Program-made: the position numbers and the translations under genes
Shown here: piece by piece, positions 61,975-64,000 of the stretch
Layout of the letters: each line of letters opens with the position of its first letter
Numbering within the stretch: the first letter of the stretch is position 1
The notes under the pieces: generated by a model
What the model was told of the DNA's origin: nothing
The model's input: the letters and a program-made list of their open reading frames with translations, nothing else
The model's database searches: none
NCBI RefSeq assembly: GCF_016495865.1
Contig: NZ_CP054706.1
Span: 1,550,001-1,614,000 of the forward strand
Length of the DNA stretch: 64,000 nt
Direction of reading: 5' to 3'
Origin: Salicibibacter cibi
GTDB taxonomy: Bacteria > Bacillota > Bacilli > Bacillales > Marinococcaceae

Positions 61975-63113
61975 CTACAAACAATGAATGGCAGTTGGGA
62001 CTCTCCTTGCTGCAAACATTGGCAAGCGATGGGCATGATGCATATATTGTCGGCGGAGCTCTTCGCAATTGGCTTTTAAAAGAAGCTTCCGCTGACCTTG
62101 ATATCGTCACCTCGGCAACGATGGATGAACTGGAGGGCATTTTCCCAGAGGCGGCCATCATTGGAACGAACATTCCGCTCCTTTCCATGATGAAGGCCAA
62201 AGTGCGTGTGGAAATCAGTGAATTACAAGGGCACTCACTGATGGAGAATTTAGCGGCAAGAGATTTTACCGTAAACGCGATAGCCATAAATGAAAGGGGA
62301 GAATGGATCGATCCTTTTTATGGAAAGGTCGATATTGAACGCCAAGTGCTTCGGCTTGTCCGCGAGGATTCGATTCAATCGGACCCTCTGCGTATGCTGC
62401 GTGCCGCTCGCTTGGTGGCTGACTACCAATTCACGGTCGATCCCCGTGTTGCAAAAAGTAGCAAAGCAGAGCGTCAGCGCATAAATACAATCGCAGCCGA
62501 AAGAATCGGGGAGGAATTGAACCGTTTGTTGCGAAGCCGCGATGCTGCTTCCGGGATGCAATGGTTAGCCGAGCAAGGCATCCTTTCGATTTTATGTCCG
62601 GATGCCACACGGTTACATAAACCTCCCGTCTTTTCGGCGTTGCATAAAGTCAATACGCTTGTGGAAAAATGGGTGGTATTTTTCTATCTGCTCGGAGAGG
62701 AAAACGTGCGCCATTGCTTGAAAAAGTGGCGATTACCGAAAACAATGGCAAAAAAAGCGGAACAATTGTTTTTTTATACGAAAAGGCGAATGGAGGCCCC
62801 GTGGGATCGGTGGCGCCTCTATGAGGCCGGAAAAACGACAGCTTTGGCTGCGGAGAAGATGGCGCACATTCTCTCGGGTTCGGTTCCCGGAGGAGTAATG
62901 AATGTGAGGAGCCTTTTGGCTGAACTGCCGATTCAAAGCCGGCATGAGCTGGCCGTTTCTCCGCTTGAAATCAGCACCCATATGAATTGGGAACCAGGAC
63001 CATGGCTCGGGGACATGTTGCATGCGTTGGAATTGGCCGTGGTGGAACAACAGGTGGCAAATGAGCGAGCGGCGTTACTTACTTGGGCAAAGGAGCGTTT
63101 GTATGAAACATGA
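61971..63113 (+). CDS. cca: CCA tRNA nucleotidyltransferase
   Basis: Adds or repairs the 3'-CCA end of tRNA. N-terminal catalytic part: YIVGGALRNWLLKEA near residue 24, metal-binding ADLDIVTSA, AARDFTVNAIAI, and nucleobase-selecting DPLRMLRAARLVADYQF near residue 139. The usual GGxxRD reads GGALRN, with Asn for Asp. The C-terminal helical body is conserved in length, giving 380 residues overall. Start ATG 61971 overlaps the bshA stop; the birA ATG lies inside its end. Confidence 0.93.
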   Translation: MTTNNEWQLGLSLLQTLASDGHDAYIVGGALRNWLLKEASADLDIVTSATMDELEGIFPEAAIIGTNIPLLSMMKAKVRVEISELQGHSLMENLAARDFTVNAIAINERGEWIDPFYGKVDIERQVLRLVREDSIQSDPLRMLRAARLVADYQFTVDPRVAKSSKAERQRINTIAAERIGEELNRLLRSRDAASGMQWLAEQGILSILCPDATRLHKPPVFSALHKVNTLVEKWVVFFYLLGEENVRHCLKKWRLPKTMAKKAEQLFFYTKRRMEAPWDRWRLYEAGKTTALAAEKMAHILSGSVPGGVMNVRSLLAELPIQSRHELAVSPLEISTHMNWEPGPWLGDMLHALELAVVEQQVANERAALLTWAKERLYET

Positions 63114-64000
63114 TCTGTTGCAAGTGTTAACGGAAATGCAGGACGGCTATGTTTCCGGACAGCAAATAAGCGACCGCTTAGGAGTGAGTCGAACAGCCGT
63201 ATGGAAACATATGGAAGATTTACGCAAAGAAGGGTATGTAATCGAAGCCATTCCCCGGAAAGGTTATCAATTGAAAACACGTCCGGAAACATTAAGCGAA
63301 GCTGAAATCAAAGCCGGCTTATCGACAAAAAGCATTGGGCAGACAACTTTTTTTAAATCAAAAGTGACCTCGACGCAAACGCTTGCAAAAAAGGCCTATC
63401 GTGAAGGAACCCCCCATGGAACAGCGATCGTTGCCAGTGAACAAACTGGAGGAAGGGGACGGATGGAACGGCCGTGGCAATCGCCGGAACAGACGAGCGT
63501 CAGCGTATCCATCGTTGTCAAACCGGACATATCGATCAGAGAAGCACCGCAGTTAACATTAGTGACTGCGGTTGCGGCAGCAGAAGCGTTGGAACAAACG
63601 ACGCAACTTCCTGTGCAAATCAAATGGCCGAACGATATATATATTAATAACCGAAAAGTTTCGGGCATTTTGACGGAAATGCAAGCGGAAGCGGACAAAA
63701 TGCAAATGATGATCGTCGGGATCGGATTAAATATTAATCAAAAACAAGCCCAATTTCCCGAAGAGCTCCAGGAAAAAGCGACGTCATTATACGTGGAAAG
63801 CGAAAAGGAATGGCCGCGGGCACATATTCTGCAGGCTTTGTTTATTTCTTTTGAAAAATGGTATGACACTTGGATTGAAAATGGATTTGATTACATTCGC
63901 GAAACGTGGGAAAAGTATGCGGCGCTTTATGAGCGGCCGGTAAAAGCCGTGCAGGGCAACACAACCGTAGTTGGGCACATGCTAGGTATTAATCGTGAAG
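63103..64000 (+). CDS. birA: Biotin-[acetyl-CoA-carboxylase] ligase and biotin repressor (3' partial)
   Basis: Starts at ATG 63103 after AAAGGAGC, overlapping the end of cca, and runs off the window with about 299 codons read. Residues 1-60 are a winged helix DNA-binding domain (VSGQQISDRLGVSRTAVWKH). The ligase domain follows: VASEQTGGRGRMERPWQSP near residue 108, QIKWPNDIYINNRKVSGIL near residue 173, and MMIVGIGLNINQ near residue 204. It attaches biotin to carboxyl-carrier protein and represses biotin genes. Only the last ~25 residues should be missing. Confidence 0.94.
   Translation, partial: MKHDLLQVLTEMQDGYVSGQQISDRLGVSRTAVWKHMEDLRKEGYVIEAIPRKGYQLKTRPETLSEAEIKAGLSTKSIGQTTFFKSKVTSTQTLAKKAYREGTPHGTAIVASEQTGGRGRMERPWQSPEQTSVSVSIVVKPDISIREAPQLTLVTAVAAAEALEQTTQLPVQIKWPNDIYINNRKVSGILTEMQAEADKMQMMIVGIGLNINQKQAQFPEELQEKATSLYVESEKEWPRAHILQALFISFEKWYDTWIENGFDYIRETWEKYAALYERPVKAVQGNTTVVGHMLGINRE

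Overview
The window looks like chromosome from an endospore-forming Bacillaceae of moderate GC, probably a halophile or alkaliphile. Spore genes (sleB, ypeB, spoIVA, a spoVIF-type gene, ypjB), Gram-positive ribosome binding sites, sigma-A promoters, a SAM-I riboswitch, TRAP (mtrB) and bacillithiol genes (ypdA, bshA) all point there. The acidic stretches in SleB and QcrC suggest salt adaptation. A Salicibibacter or Geomicrobium relative is my guess, not something I can prove. The gene order closely follows the Bacillus subtilis serA to birA region.

Layout. 1-3 kb: the end of a BtuFCD-type ABC importer. 3.1-10 kb: a 58-residue membrane protein, serA and fer (minus strand), small membrane proteins, a sirtuin, a MecA-type adaptor, and a glutamate-dehydrogenase homologue that has lost its catalytic lysines. 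10-14 kb: bacillithiol-disulfide reductase, asparaginase, a tiny putative zinc protein and one insertion sequence. 14-20 kb: a SAM-riboswitch methionine operon and sleB-ypeB. 20-30 kb: cmk, a frameshifted plsC, ypfD (S1 protein), yphA, der, plsY, gpsA, a spoVIF-type gene, yphE/yphF-type genes and spoIVA. 30-38 kb: folE-mtrB, then a menaquinone block (hepS, menG, UbiA-, UbiX- and MqnA-type genes, hepT), ndk and cheR. 38-50.4 kb: the aromatic supraoperon aroC-aroB-aroH-trpEDCFBA-hisC-tyrA-aroA, with a TRAP attenuator before trpE. 50.4-64 kb: a candidate Fur-controlled small RNA, ypiA, ypiF, the qcrABC bc complex, ypjA, ypjB, a zinc peptidase, a YitT-type protein, mazG-like, dapB, mgsA, bshA, cca and the start of birA.

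How the parts work together. TRAP, encoded at 31.1 kb, should read tryptophan and terminate transcription before trpE at 40.7 kb. The aro genes make chorismate, which feeds tryptophan, tyrosine/phenylalanine and, through an MqnA-type enzyme, possibly menaquinone. The hep and men genes then supply the quinol used by the qcr complex. Bacillithiol synthesis (bshA) and its disulfide reductase (ypdA) lie at opposite ends.

Most unusual content: (i) the GDH-like pseudoenzyme, with three active-site lysines replaced in an intact frame; (ii) a ~98-nt RNA unit whose promoter overlaps a near-consensus Fur box, resembling FsrA; (iii) a ~95-bp two-hairpin repeat in nine copies, often directly before ribosome binding sites; (iv) three copies of an element containing a Bacillaceae-1-like RNA; (v) three copies of a ~200-bp fold-back repeat within 6 kb; (vi) futalosine-type genes inside the hep/men cluster; (vii) a plsC frameshift in a G7 run; (viii) absence of hbs, bshB1 and ypiB from their usual places.
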